From Pseudomonadota bacterium (GTDB lineage: Bacteria; Pseudomonadota; Alphaproteobacteria; Reyranellales; Reyranellaceae), in the NCBI GenBank assembly GCA_023436825.1, contig JAEZHS010000686.1, forward strand, positions 1 through 5,401: a stretch of 5,401 nucleotides of DNA, given 5' to 3'. The number at the start of each line of letters is the position of its first letter. Position 1 is the first letter of the stretch. Below the pieces are notes generated by a model. It had not been told where the DNA came from and ran no database searches. It saw only the letters and a list, made by a program, of their open reading frames with translations. The translations under genes were made by a program, and so were the position numbers. This document shows positions 1-5,401 of this stretch, one piece after another.

Positions 1-500
1 CCGGGGCCAACCAGTGGTACGGCCAGCTCGAGACGGGCTACCGCTTCGACCTGGGCACCAATGCCAACGCCTTCATCACGCCGTTCGCGCGGCTGCAGGC
101 CTACACGGCCAACCAGAACGCCTTCACCGAGACGGGCGCGCAGTCGCTCAAGCTCTCGGTGGCGCAGCAGACGACCAACTCGCTGCGCACGGTGATCGGC
201 GCGCAGCTCGGCGGGGCGATGGACCTGGGCTGGCGGGAAAAGCTCGCGATGCAGCTCCGTCTCGGCTGGAGCCACGAGTATGCCGATGTCGGCCGTCCGG
301 TGACGGCGGCCCTGGCCGGCGCGCCCGCCATGCCGTTTACCACCTTCGGCATCTCCCCGCAGCGCGATGGCGTGGTCATCGGCCTGTCGGCGAACACGGC
401 AATCGCCGAGGCGACGTCGATCTATCTCCGCTACGAGGGCGACATCTCGGCCCAGGACAGTGCGCACGCCATCACCGCCGGCGTGCGCATGGTCTGGTGA
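1..500 (+). CDS. Autotransporter beta-barrel domain, C-terminal part (5' truncated)
   Basis: This is the 3' end of a larger gene that enters from the left edge; the reading frame is open from base 3 to a TGA at 498-500, giving 165 residues. The segment looks like the last strands of an autotransporter (type V secretion) beta-barrel, which inserts in the outer membrane and helps export the N-terminal passenger. The signs are alternating polar/hydrophobic strands with periodic aromatics (QWYGQLETGYRFD near the left edge, FITPFARLQAY, LRLGWSHEYADV, IYLRYEGDIS), Gly/Asn turns, and a final strand ending in HAITAGVRMVW. A terminal aromatic residue is the usual barrel-assembly signal of outer-membrane proteins. 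The passenger lies outside the window, so the substrate or adhesin role cannot be judged. Another kind of outer-membrane barrel is possible but less likely. Confidence 0.85.
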   Translation, partial: GANQWYGQLETGYRFDLGTNANAFITPFARLQAYTANQNAFTETGAQSLKLSVAQQTTNSLRTVIGAQLGGAMDLGWREKLAMQLRLGWSHEYADVGRPVTAALAGAPAMPFTTFGISPQRDGVVIGLSANTAIAEATSIYLRYEGDISAQDSAHAITAGVRMVW

Positions 501-517
501 CAGCGGCCACACCGGAG

Positions 518-543
518 GGAACCCGGCAACGGCAGGGGACATT
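518..543 (+). promoter_or_regulatory. Candidate EcfG-type (general stress) promoter
   Basis: GGAAC at 518-522 is followed after 17 bases by CATT at 540-543. The known alphaproteobacterial EcfG consensus is GGAAC-N16/17-CGTT, so this has one mismatch in the -10 part. Transcription would begin near 550, leaving a leader of about 20 bases that includes the GGAGG ribosome site of the DUF4142 gene. The placement is sensible, but the match is imperfect and short. Confidence 0.3.
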
Positions 544-560
544 GCTTCGGTAACCAATCC

Positions 561-565
561 GGAGG
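561..565 (+). promoter_or_regulatory. Ribosome binding site deciding a GTG start
   Basis: GGAGG sits 6 bases before the GTG at 572. No ATG in that frame lies at the head of the signal peptide, so this site fixes the start. Confidence 0.75.
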
Positions 566-571
566 TGTCCC

Positions 572-1093
572 GTGTTCCGCTTCGCCGTTCTCTTCGCTGC
601 CGCCGTGGCCGCGTCCTCCTTCACCCCGAGCTTCGCCGCCGATCCCGCGACCAAGCAGGCGAGCTCGCCGGTCGCGCCGACGGCGACGTTCGTGGCCCAG
701 GCCGCCTTCGGCAACATGTTCGAGATCGAAAGCAGCAAGCTCGCCCTCGACCGCAGCAAGTCGGCGCCGGTGAAGGCCTTCGCCCAGCACATGGTCGACG
801 ACCACTCGGCCGCCGCGGTCAAGTTCAAGGAGGCGGTGCTGGACGCCAAGCTGGCGATGCCGCCGGACAAGCTCGATGCCAAACATCAAGCGATCCTGGG
901 CGAGCTCGCCGCCAAGCGGGCCGCCGACTTCGACAAGGCCTACATCGCCGCGCAGTACCAGGCGCATGTCGAGGCCGTCGAGCTGTTCAAGGGCTACGCC
1001 CAGGCCGGCGAGGACAAGCGGATGAGCGCGTTCGCGGCAGAGATGCTGCCCAAGCTGCAGGCGCATCTCGACCAGGTGGCGAAGATGCGGTGA
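572..1093 (+). CDS. Exported DUF4142 family protein
   Basis: A 173-residue protein with a GTG start backed by GGAGG. Residues 1-22 are a Sec-type signal peptide (hydrophobic FAVLFAAAVAAS core, cleavage probably after SFA or FAA at 22/23), so it acts in the periplasm. The mature part fits the DUF4142 family end to end: FVAQAAFGNMFEIESSKLAL (residues 40-59), VKAFAQHMVDDHS (67-79), a middle helix with KHQAILGELA, FDKAYIAAQYQAHVEAVELF, then FAAEMLPKLQAHL near the C-terminus. The family is a four-helix, ferritin-like bundle with no settled biochemical role. Its His/Asp/Glu-rich helices have prompted metal or stress ideas, which are not proven. Length is normal for the family. The gene lies 71 bp after the autotransporter gene but appears to have its own promoter, and it converges on the small membrane protein gene at 1131-1358. 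Confidence 0.9.
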   Translation: MFRFAVLFAAAVAASSFTPSFAADPATKQASSPVAPTATFVAQAAFGNMFEIESSKLALDRSKSAPVKAFAQHMVDDHSAAAVKFKEAVLDAKLAMPPDKLDAKHQAILGELAAKRAADFDKAYIAAQYQAHVEAVELFKGYAQAGEDKRMSAFAAEMLPKLQAHLDQVAKMR

Positions 1094-1095
1094 GG

Positions 1096-1120
1096 CTTCC
1101 CCCCCGGCTGCGCCGGGAAG
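1096..1120. terminator. Candidate hairpin between convergent genes
   Basis: CCCGGC (1103-1108), loop TGC, then GCCGGG (1112-1117) gives a 6-bp GC stem. CTT (1096-1098) can pair with AAG (1118-1120) across a four-C bulge. It lies 3 bases after the DUF4142 stop and 11 bases from the stop of the opposite-strand gene, so it could end transcription from both sides. There is no T-tract on either strand, so intrinsic termination is uncertain; it may instead be a generic GC-rich intergenic hairpin. Confidence 0.35.
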
Positions 1121-1130
1121 GAGTGCCGGC

Positions 1131-1358
1131 TTACCGCCGCTGCTCGGCCACCGGCACGGGGCTGTTGCCGTCGTAGCGCGGGTTGCCGACGAACATCGCA
1201 CTGATCGCGATGATGCCGATCAACAGGGCCGCGCCGATGATGAGGCCGATGCGCCTCGCGTCGCGCGGCCGGGTCGCCGTCCGATCGCCGGGCCGGCGCT
1301 CCTGCTCGGACTCGGCGGCCATGCGGCGACGTGCTTCGGTCCTGGGATCGAGTGGCAT
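1131..1358 (-). CDS. Small single-pass membrane protein, function unknown
   Basis: A 75-residue protein starting with ATG at 1358. The start is supported by AAGGAGA at 1366-1372 (minus-strand sense), 7 bases upstream. The N-terminal 36 residues are very charged (DPRTEARRRMAAESEQERRPG, many Arg/Glu), followed by one hydrophobic segment, about residues 37-57 (IGLIIGAALLIGIIAISAMFV), and a short tail of about 18 residues ending in VAEQRR. The Arg cluster just before the membrane segment predicts an N-in, C-out orientation. No domain is recognised. Small proteins of this shape (charged head, one helix, Pro-containing tail) are common in Alphaproteobacteria and are usually annotated as hypothetical. 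The gene is monocistronic, convergent with the DUF4142 gene and divergent from the cyclase gene. The strong ribosome site makes it a real gene despite its size. Confidence 0.75.
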   Translation of the reverse strand: MPLDPRTEARRRMAAESEQERRPGDRTATRPRDARRIGLIIGAALLIGIIAISAMFVGNPRYDGNSPVPVAEQRR

Positions 1359-1663
1359 GTGCTTGTCTCCTTGCGTCTCTGCTGAAGCAATGAGGCACGC
1401 GCTTCCGGGTTGCGCGCCGCGCGCTTGTCGCAGCCTGCGCGCCGAGTCTCACGGCTTCGTCACCGCGATGGTGCGAAAACCCACAGTTCCGGCTCTCGCA
1501 GGCGGCGACCTTTCGCGCCGGCATGGGTGTGTCGTTTCGGCAACTTCCCGCGTCATTCGACGCGGCGGCCGCCGAACCGCTTGTGCGTCGCGATAACGCC
1601 AAGCTTTCGGTGCAAAGCAGCTGAATGGGTCAAGCTTCCATCGTCCTCACGAGGATCTCACGC
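1359..1663. other. Non-coding divergent intergenic region
   Basis: About 305 bases separate the starts of the small membrane protein gene (leftward) and the cyclase gene (rightward), and should hold both promoters. Frames open across it give Arg/Ser/Pro-rich translations with no domain and no credible ribosome site, so I call no gene. Visible structure is limited to a perfect 12-bp palindrome CGGCGGCCGCCG at 1563-1574, GC-alternating runs around 1409-1440, and two AAGCTT hexamers near 1600 and 1632. No convincing -35/-10 pair or RNA gene was found. Confidence 0.5.
1651..1655 (+). promoter_or_regulatory. Ribosome binding site deciding the cyclase start
   Basis: GAGGA lies 8 bases before ATG 1664. 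The in-frame ATG at 1625, 13 codons upstream, has no comparable site, so 1664 is preferred. Confidence 0.6.
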
Positions 1664-3481
1664 ATGGCCGACAAGCGCTCTCGCAGCGCCCGCGCCGAGA
1701 CGACCAACGGCGGCCGACGGCTGGTCGTGGTTGCTGCCTTCGACGTCGTGAGCTTCACCGCTCTCGTCGAGGCCGACGAGGAGCGCGTGCTGGCGGCGTG
1801 GCGGGCGCTCAGGGCCGAGATCGATCCGCTGATCGCCGCCGGCGGCGGGCGCATCTTCAAGGCGCTGGGCGACGGCCTGCTGGTCGAGTTCACCAGCCCG
1901 GTCGAGGCGACGCGCACCTCGTTGATCGTGCAGGAGACGGTGGCGCGCACGGCGGCGGGCCGGGACGCGGCGACGCGGCTGGAACTGCGCTGCGCCATCC
2001 ACATGGGCGAGGTCACCGTCGAGGGCGCCGACCTCCTGGGCGACGGCATCAACATCGTGTCGCGCCTGCAGGCGCATGCGCCGGTCGGCGGCGTGCTGGT
2101 CTCGGCGGCCGTCATGGACCTGATTTCTGGCCGCCTGTCGCAGCCGATCGAGGACCTGGGACCGCTCGCCCTGCGCAACATGAGCCGGCCGGTGCACGCC
2201 TATGCGGTCGGGCCGAAGGCGCCGGGAGCGAAGGAGGGTGCGCGCGGCGGGATGATCGACAGCTTCCAGCGCCGGCGGCCCTCGATCGCCGTGCTGCCTT
2301 TCGTCGACCAGACGGAGGGCGACCAGGGCAAGGATGGGGGCGCGTCGTGGTTCTCCGACGGGCTGGTCGAGGAGATCATCGCGGCGCTGGCCTGCCTGCC
2401 CGAGCTGATCGTGATCTCGCGCAGCTCGGCGCTGCGCTATCGCGGCCAGCCGCACGCCCCGCAGCGCGTGCGGCGCGAGCTCGCCGTGCGCTACATGCTG
2501 ACCGGCAGCGTGCGTCGCGACGGCGACAGGGTGCGATTGTCGGCCGAGCTCTGCGACTGCGAGACGGGCACGGCGATCTGGAGCGACCGCTTCGCCGGCG
2601 CGGCGGCGGATCTGTTCGAGCTGCAGGACGAGCTGTCGGCGCGCGTGGTGACGACGATCGCGCCGCAGGTGCAGGAGTCCGAGCTTCGCCGCGTGCTGAA
2701 GAAGCATCCCGAGAGCCTCGACGCCTACGAGAGCGTGCTGCGTGGGCTCGACCTGCTCTACCGCATCGAGGACAATCCGTGGGAGAAGGCGCTGCCCCTG
2801 TTCGAGCGCGCCATGGGGCTCGATCCCAGCTACGCTGCGGCCTATGCGCTGGCCGCGACCTGCCACGGCGAGCGCTTCTACGAGGGCACGTCGCCCGATC
2901 CCACGGCCGATCACCTGGAGGCCGAGCGGCTGAGCCGGCTCGCGCTCTCCTACGACCGCTTCGATCCGGTGGCGCTTTCCCTGTGCGGCCACATCCGGTC
3001 GTGGCTGTTCCACGACTACGACCATGCCATCGAATTGTTCGACCGGGCGCTGGCGGCCAATCCCAGCGCGGCCATCGCCTGGCTGCGCAGCAGCGCCACC
3101 TTCAGCTACATCGGCGAGACACGCGAGGCCAAACGCCGCGTCGAGATCGGACTGCGGCTTTCGCCCTACGACGCGCATGTCTTCTTCTCCTATGGCTTGG
3201 CCGGGCTCGCGGCCTATGCGAGCGGCGACTGGCTCGAGGCGGCCAACTGGGGCGCCAGGTCGATGGCGCTCAATCCGCGCTTCGTCGGCAACCTGCGCTT
3301 CCTGGCCGCAAGCCTTGCCGCCAGCGGCCAGCTCAAGCAGGCGCACGAGGTCGGCCGGGCGCTGCTGCGCGTCAACCCGACCTTCAGCGCGCGCAAGTTC
3401 GCCGCCGGGCATGCATTCAAGGACGCCGAGCAGCGGCGGCTGTTCGGCGACCACCTGGTGCTGGCGGGACTGCCGGAGTGA
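1664..3481 (+). CDS. Class III adenylate cyclase with TolB-N-like domain and TPR repeats
   Basis: A 605-residue cytoplasmic protein predicted to make cAMP from ATP. Residues about 18-190 are a class III cyclase catalytic domain. Its two metal aspartates are D27 (AFDVVSFT) and D70 (KALGDGLLVEF), the adenine-selecting pair is K66 and D123, and the transition-state pair is N130 and R134 (GDGINIVSRL). The spacings K66-D70 and D123-N130-R134 are those of active adenylate cyclases, so it should be an active homodimeric enzyme using ATP rather than GTP. Residues about 205-330 resemble the TolB N-terminal-like domain found in such fusions (SIAVLPF, FSDGLVEEIIAAL, YMLTGSVRRDGDRVR, LFELQDELSARV). The rest, to about 590, is helical TPR repeats (ALPLFERAMGLDPSYAAAYALAA, AIELFDRALAANPSAAIAW) ending AGLPE. 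No membrane segment or signal peptide is seen, so regulation probably comes through the TPR or TolB-like parts. An alternative start at 1625 adds 13 residues. The stimulus is unknown. Confidence 0.92.
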   Translation: MADKRSRSARAETTNGGRRLVVVAAFDVVSFTALVEADEERVLAAWRALRAEIDPLIAAGGGRIFKALGDGLLVEFTSPVEATRTSLIVQETVARTAAGRDAATRLELRCAIHMGEVTVEGADLLGDGINIVSRLQAHAPVGGVLVSAAVMDLISGRLSQPIEDLGPLALRNMSRPVHAYAVGPKAPGAKEGARGGMIDSFQRRRPSIAVLPFVDQTEGDQGKDGGASWFSDGLVEEIIAALACLPELIVISRSSALRYRGQPHAPQRVRRELAVRYMLTGSVRRDGDRVRLSAELCDCETGTAIWSDRFAGAAADLFELQDELSARVVTTIAPQVQESELRRVLKKHPESLDAYESVLRGLDLLYRIEDNPWEKALPLFERAMGLDPSYAAAYALAATCHGERFYEGTSPDPTADHLEAERLSRLALSYDRFDPVALSLCGHIRSWLFHDYDHAIELFDRALAANPSAAIAWLRSSATFSYIGETREAKRRVEIGLRLSPYDAHVFFSYGLAGLAAYASGDWLEAANWGARSMALNPRFVGNLRFLAASLAASGQLKQAHEVGRALLRVNPTFSARKFAAGHAFKDAEQRRLFGDHLVLAGLPE

Positions 3482-3520
3482 AGGGGCGACGAAGGGCGCT
3501 GTTACCGCGTACCCTGGCAG

Positions 3521-3532
3521 GATCGGCCGATC
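3521..3532. repeat. Perfect 12-bp palindrome before the downstream gene
   Basis: GATCGGCCGATC is fully self-complementary and ends just before the GGAG ribosome site of the next gene. It could be an operator, or chance in a GC-rich spacer; with no loop it is a poor RNA hairpin. Confidence 0.35.
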
Positions 3533-3533
3533 T

Positions 3534-3537
3534 GGAG
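3534..3537 (+). promoter_or_regulatory. Ribosome binding site deciding a GTG start
   Basis: GGAG lies 6 bases before GTG 3544. The next in-frame ATG (3574) has no such site upstream. Confidence 0.55.
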
Positions 3538-3543
3538 CATTCC

Positions 3544-4050
3544 GTGCGCAAGACCGTCGTCGTCAACGACCGCATGCAGAGGGGATATCGGTACCGCCTG
3601 ACGGCGCCGATCGGGCGCGGCTTCGATGCCGGCTTCGAGCCGGAGCTCACGCCGGCGGAAATGCTCCAGCTCGGCGTGTTCTGCGGCAAGTACATGACGG
3701 ATTGCCGCAACGAGTTTCCCGCGAGCTGGTTCAAGCGCGCCAAGCTGTCGCCGCCGCGGCGCGACTGTTCGCTGAACTACTTCGGCGTCGATGCCAGCCA
3801 GCCGCTGTCGGAATGGCGGCGCAAGGGCTGGATCCATCCCGACGACCCGCGCGGCTGGTTCCAATGGTACTGCCGCTATTACATGGGCCGCCGCCTGCCG
3901 GACGAGGACAGACGGCAGATCCGGCGCTGGAAAGCTTTCCGCCGCCACGCCGCCCAAGTGCGGGCGAACTGCGAGCCGGGCGATCCGTCATGCCGGCCGC
4001 GACAGCGACAAGCGTTGCTGCAGTGGGCCTACGACAGCCGCGCGATGTAG
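3544..4050 (+). CDS. Conserved protein of unknown function, Trp/Cys-rich
   Basis: A 168-residue protein, apparently cytoplasmic (no signal peptide or membrane helix), with a GTG start supported by GGAG. I do not know a function. From memory, nearly identical blocks occur in uncharacterised proteins of many bacteria and also in fungi and other eukaryotes, which would mean strong conservation. The blocks are LTPAEMLQLGVFCGKYMTDC (35-54), EFPASWFKRAKLS (57-69), LNYFGVDASQPLSEW (77-91), KGWIHPDDPRGWFQWYCRYY (94-113), GRRLPDEDRRQIRRWKAF (115-132) and CRPRQRQALLQWAYDSR (150-166). It has seven Trp and six Cys (47, 54, 75, 110, 143, 150) and is basic, so nucleic-acid or metal binding is possible but unproven. 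It starts 62 bp after the cyclase gene on the same strand and could share its transcript. Its stop lies 25 bp from the convergent gene at 4076. No clear terminator follows. An ATG at 3574 is a shorter alternative start. Confidence 0.85.
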   Translation: MRKTVVVNDRMQRGYRYRLTAPIGRGFDAGFEPELTPAEMLQLGVFCGKYMTDCRNEFPASWFKRAKLSPPRRDCSLNYFGVDASQPLSEWRRKGWIHPDDPRGWFQWYCRYYMGRRLPDEDRRQIRRWKAFRRHAAQVRANCEPGDPSCRPRQRQALLQWAYDSRAM

Positions 4051-4075
4051 ATCGGCAAAGGGAGCGAGGCGAAGG

Positions 4076-4561
4076 CTACTTCGCCACGCCCGGGCAAAGC
4101 TGGCGGAAGATCGTGAGCTGCACGTCGTAGCCCGACGGCAGCGAGCCGTCGAGGATCTCGCCGGTCCGGAGGTCCTTGATGGCGTAGTCGGCGATCATGT
4201 CGTCCGACTTCTTGGCCTCGCCTATGAAGGCGTAGCGGCGGTCGTACATGTCGGTCCAGGTCCTGGTCGTGCAGTTGCCGCTCACCCGGTCGGCGATCTT
4301 CAGCTCGGCCAGCATCCGGCGCACGCAGTCTGGCGAGTCGTCCGTCAGGTATTCGACGCAGACCGCCTTGGCGTCCTCGGGCGTGTGCTTGATGAGGATC
4401 ACGGCATTGGCCGTGCCGATGCCCGACTTGCCGACGGTGGTGACATGCATGCCGGCGCGCGTGCCGTAGTAGATGCGGTCGTCGGCCCGGACGCCAAGCG
4501 GGGCGGCCAGCGACAGGGCGAGCAGAAGCGCCGTGCCGAGCCTGAAGATGTTCGTTCTCAT
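4076..4561 (-). CDS. Small secreted four-cysteine protein, function unknown
   Basis: A 161-residue protein starting with ATG at 4561. Residues 1-26 form a Sec signal peptide (basic n-region, core LGTALLLALSLAAPLG, cleavage after VRA), so the mature 135 residues act in the periplasm or outside. The mature part begins DDRIYYGTRAGMHVTTVG and has four cysteines (68, 79, 97, 156), which suits two disulfides. A central SPDCVRRMLAELKIADRVSGNC stretch suggests a short helical hairpin held by disulfides, followed by beta-rich sequence (RYAFIGEAK, IADYAIKDLRTGEILDGS). I recognise no family. It follows the jelly-roll gene with a 10-base gap and has only a weak ribosome site, so translation may be coupled to that gene. 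The frame is open further upstream (to 4675), but that part overlaps the neighbouring gene and would precede the signal peptide, so 4561 is the better start. Confidence 0.8.
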   Translation of the reverse strand: MRTNIFRLGTALLLALSLAAPLGVRADDRIYYGTRAGMHVTTVGKSGIGTANAVILIKHTPEDAKAVCVEYLTDDSPDCVRRMLAELKIADRVSGNCTTRTWTDMYDRRYAFIGEAKKSDDMIADYAIKDLRTGEILDGSLPSGYDVQLTIFRQLCPGVAK

Positions 4562-4571
4562 TCGGATGAGG

Positions 4572-5273
4572 TCATACCGTGACGACGACGTCGCGGAAAT
4601 AGCCGCGCGAGCCGTCGCCGACGAACAGGCCGACCGGCCCGCGCCGGCCCGGGAAGCGCAGGTCGTCGACGGCAAGCACCTCGACGCCGTCGACGCGGGC
4701 GCCGAGATGCGAACCCGCGATCTCGAGCCGCAGGCGATGCCAGCGGCCGAGGGCGATATCCGCGCCCTTCTCGTAGCGGCCCGGGAAGGCGGCGCGCGAA
4801 TCGGAGAAATGGAAGCCCGGATCGGCGACGTACTGGATGGCGCGGTCGATGCGCGGCGCCGGCGGCGGCGGCACGTTCAACCGACCGTTGGTCATGCGCA
4901 GGTAGACCGTCTCGTGGCTCGAGAAGCCGTCGCCGACATGGAACGACAGGCCGACGAAGCCGCGATCGTCGGGCGCCCCGCGACCCGTCAGCACGCCCGC
5001 CACCATCACCTCGAGGATGCCGTCGGCGAAGGCCGGCGCCACGAGAGCCATGCTGGGCCGGTTGCCGCCGCCCTGGGTGCCAAGGCGCAGCGCCTGCTCG
5101 GCGTCGGTGAGCTCGACGGCGAGGCAATCATGGCCGTCCCAGCGCGTCGAGATCGCGGTCACGAGGTTGGCCGCCATCGGCTGCGGCACATCATCGGCGC
5201 GGGCCTCACTCGGCGAGAGGGAGAGCTGGGAAAGGGCGGCGCCCAGGCCGCCGATCAGGGTGCGTCGCTGCAT
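4572..5273 (-). CDS. Exported jelly-roll protein, DUF1080/LamG-like
   Basis: A 233-residue protein from ATG 5273. It opens with a twin-arginine-type signal (MQRRTLIGGLGAALSQLSLS, probable cleavage after ARA at residue 26), so it may be exported folded to the periplasm. The mature part looks like a concanavalin-A-like beta sandwich of the DUF1080/3-keto-disaccharide hydrolase type: ILEVMVAGVLTGRG, then RGFVGLSFHVGDG, then the characteristic C-terminal run of GRWHRLRLEIAGSHLGARVDG, VEVLAVDDL, GPVGLFVGDGSRGYFRDVVV. That ending (W-H-x-L-x-x-E, then V-G-L-x-x-x-x-G-x-x-x-F-x-x-V) is the strongest clue. A carbohydrate-binding or glycan-related role is an inference; no catalytic residues can be named. 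A longer reading from ATG 5324 adds 17 residues, but would leave only 5 bases to the divergent LysR gene and put residues ahead of the twin-arginine region. It is the first gene of a two-gene operon. Confidence 0.75.
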   Translation of the reverse strand: MQRRTLIGGLGAALSQLSLSPSEARADDVPQPMAANLVTAISTRWDGHDCLAVELTDAEQALRLGTQGGGNRPSMALVAPAFADGILEVMVAGVLTGRGAPDDRGFVGLSFHVGDGFSSHETVYLRMTNGRLNVPPPPAPRIDRAIQYVADPGFHFSDSRAAFPGRYEKGADIALGRWHRLRLEIAGSHLGARVDGVEVLAVDDLRFPGRRGPVGLFVGDGSRGYFRDVVVTV

Positions 5274-5288
5274 GGCGGCATGCTGGCT

Positions 5289-5318
5289 TTGCCGACGGGC
5301 ATCGATCCAATGCATAAT
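5289..5318 (+). promoter_or_regulatory. Candidate promoter of the LysR gene
   Basis: TTGCCG (5289-5294) and CATAAT (5313-5318) are separated by 18 bases; CATAAT matches five of six -10 bases. Transcription would start near 5325, only about 5 bases before ATG 5330. This fits the absence of any ribosome site before the LysR start and suggests a leaderless or nearly leaderless mRNA. Confidence 0.3.
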
Positions 5319-5329
5319 CCGCATCGATC
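5299..5329. repeat. 9-bp direct repeat, candidate LysR operator
   Basis: GCATCGATC occurs at 5299-5307 and again at 5321-5329, start-to-start 22 bases (about two helical turns). Each copy contains the palindrome ATCGAT; a third ATCGAT lies at 5339-5344 inside the LysR coding region. A T-N11-A motif of the LysR type (T5302, A5314) runs from the first copy into the central ATGCAT (5310-5315). T-N11-A alone is common by chance; the repeat is the stronger signal. Confidence 0.4.
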
Positions 5330-5401
5330 ATGAGCCAGATCGATTTCCGCTGCTTCGACCTCAACCTGCTGGTCGTGCTGGACGTGCTGATGGCCGAGCG
5401 C
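5330..5401 (+). CDS. LysR-family transcriptional regulator, N-terminus (3' truncated)
   Basis: Only the first 24 codons are in the window, from ATG 5330. The translation carries FDLNLLVVLDVLMAER, the first helix of the LysR-type winged helix-turn-helix, most like the NodD-like subgroup start (LDLNLLVALDALM.ER). LysR regulators bind DNA as tetramers and usually control a divergent neighbour and themselves. Here the divergent neighbour is the exported jelly-roll operon, which is the likely target. No ribosome site precedes the start. The effector-binding domain is outside the window, so the inducer cannot be guessed. Confidence 0.85.
   Translation, partial: MSQIDFRCFDLNLLVVLDVLMAER

Noticed and set aside
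14..553. Alternative frame over the autotransporter end
   Set aside because: Its translation is Arg/His/Ala-rich with no domain, while the frame ending at 500 gives clear barrel strands and a terminal aromatic.
1563..1574. CGGCGGCCGCCG palindrome as an operator
   Set aside because: Simple GC-rich palindromes are frequent at this base composition, and nothing around it (promoter elements, repeats) supports a regulatory role.
1410..1751. Possible small gene in the divergent non-coding region
   Set aside because: The translation is Arg/Ser/Pro-rich without structure, overlaps the cyclase start, and lacks a ribosome site.
1658..3454. A 598-codon open frame antisense to the cyclase gene
   Set aside because: It mirrors the cyclase codons in a GC-rich gene, is Arg/Ala/Gln/Gly-rich, has no domain or ribosome site, and the plus-strand protein has full catalytic motifs.
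1798..4050. A 750-codon open frame that would fuse a long N-terminal extension to the unknown 168-residue protein
   Set aside because: The part before about 3544 is an out-of-frame reading of the cyclase (Arg/Ala/Gly-rich, no domain). Only the C-terminal 168 residues show conserved-looking protein sequence, and they have their own GTG and GGAG.
4473..5333. Long plus-strand open frame opposite the exported operon
   Set aside because: It is the antisense shadow of two minus-strand genes that carry signal peptides and a recognisable C-terminal fold signature.

Overview
The window is a GC-rich bacterial segment (Alphaproteobacteria most likely, judged from codon usage, the cyclase/TolB-like/TPR architecture, the autotransporter and the NodD-like LysR start; genus not determinable here). 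Genes are densely packed, use ATG and GTG starts, and lie on both strands. I see no tRNA, rRNA, CRISPR array, insertion sequence or phage gene.

Layout. 1-500 (+) is the 3' end of an outer-membrane autotransporter (beta-barrel end, final Trp). 572-1093 (+) encodes an exported DUF4142 helical-bundle protein, preceded by a possible EcfG-type stress promoter. It converges on 1131-1358 (-), a 75-residue single-pass membrane protein, with a short hairpin between them. 1359-1663 is a non-coding divergent region. 1664-3481 (+) encodes a soluble class III adenylate cyclase with all six key catalytic residues, joined to a TolB-N-like domain and TPR repeats. 62 bp downstream, 3544-4050 (+) encodes a 168-residue Trp/Cys-rich protein of a highly conserved family with no assigned function. 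4076-4561 (-) and 4572-5273 (-) form a two-gene exported-protein operon: a Tat-type jelly-roll (DUF1080-like) protein followed by a small four-cysteine secreted protein. Divergent from it, 5330-5401 (+) is the start of a LysR-family regulator cut by the window end.

How the parts may work together. The most coherent unit is the right end: the LysR regulator probably controls the divergent exported pair through a short intergenic region holding a repeated GCATCGATC element. The cyclase and the downstream unknown protein may be co-transcribed. I see no clearly new multi-gene system. The best candidates for a second look are the unknown 168-residue family beside the cyclase, and the repeat-bearing LysR intergenic region.
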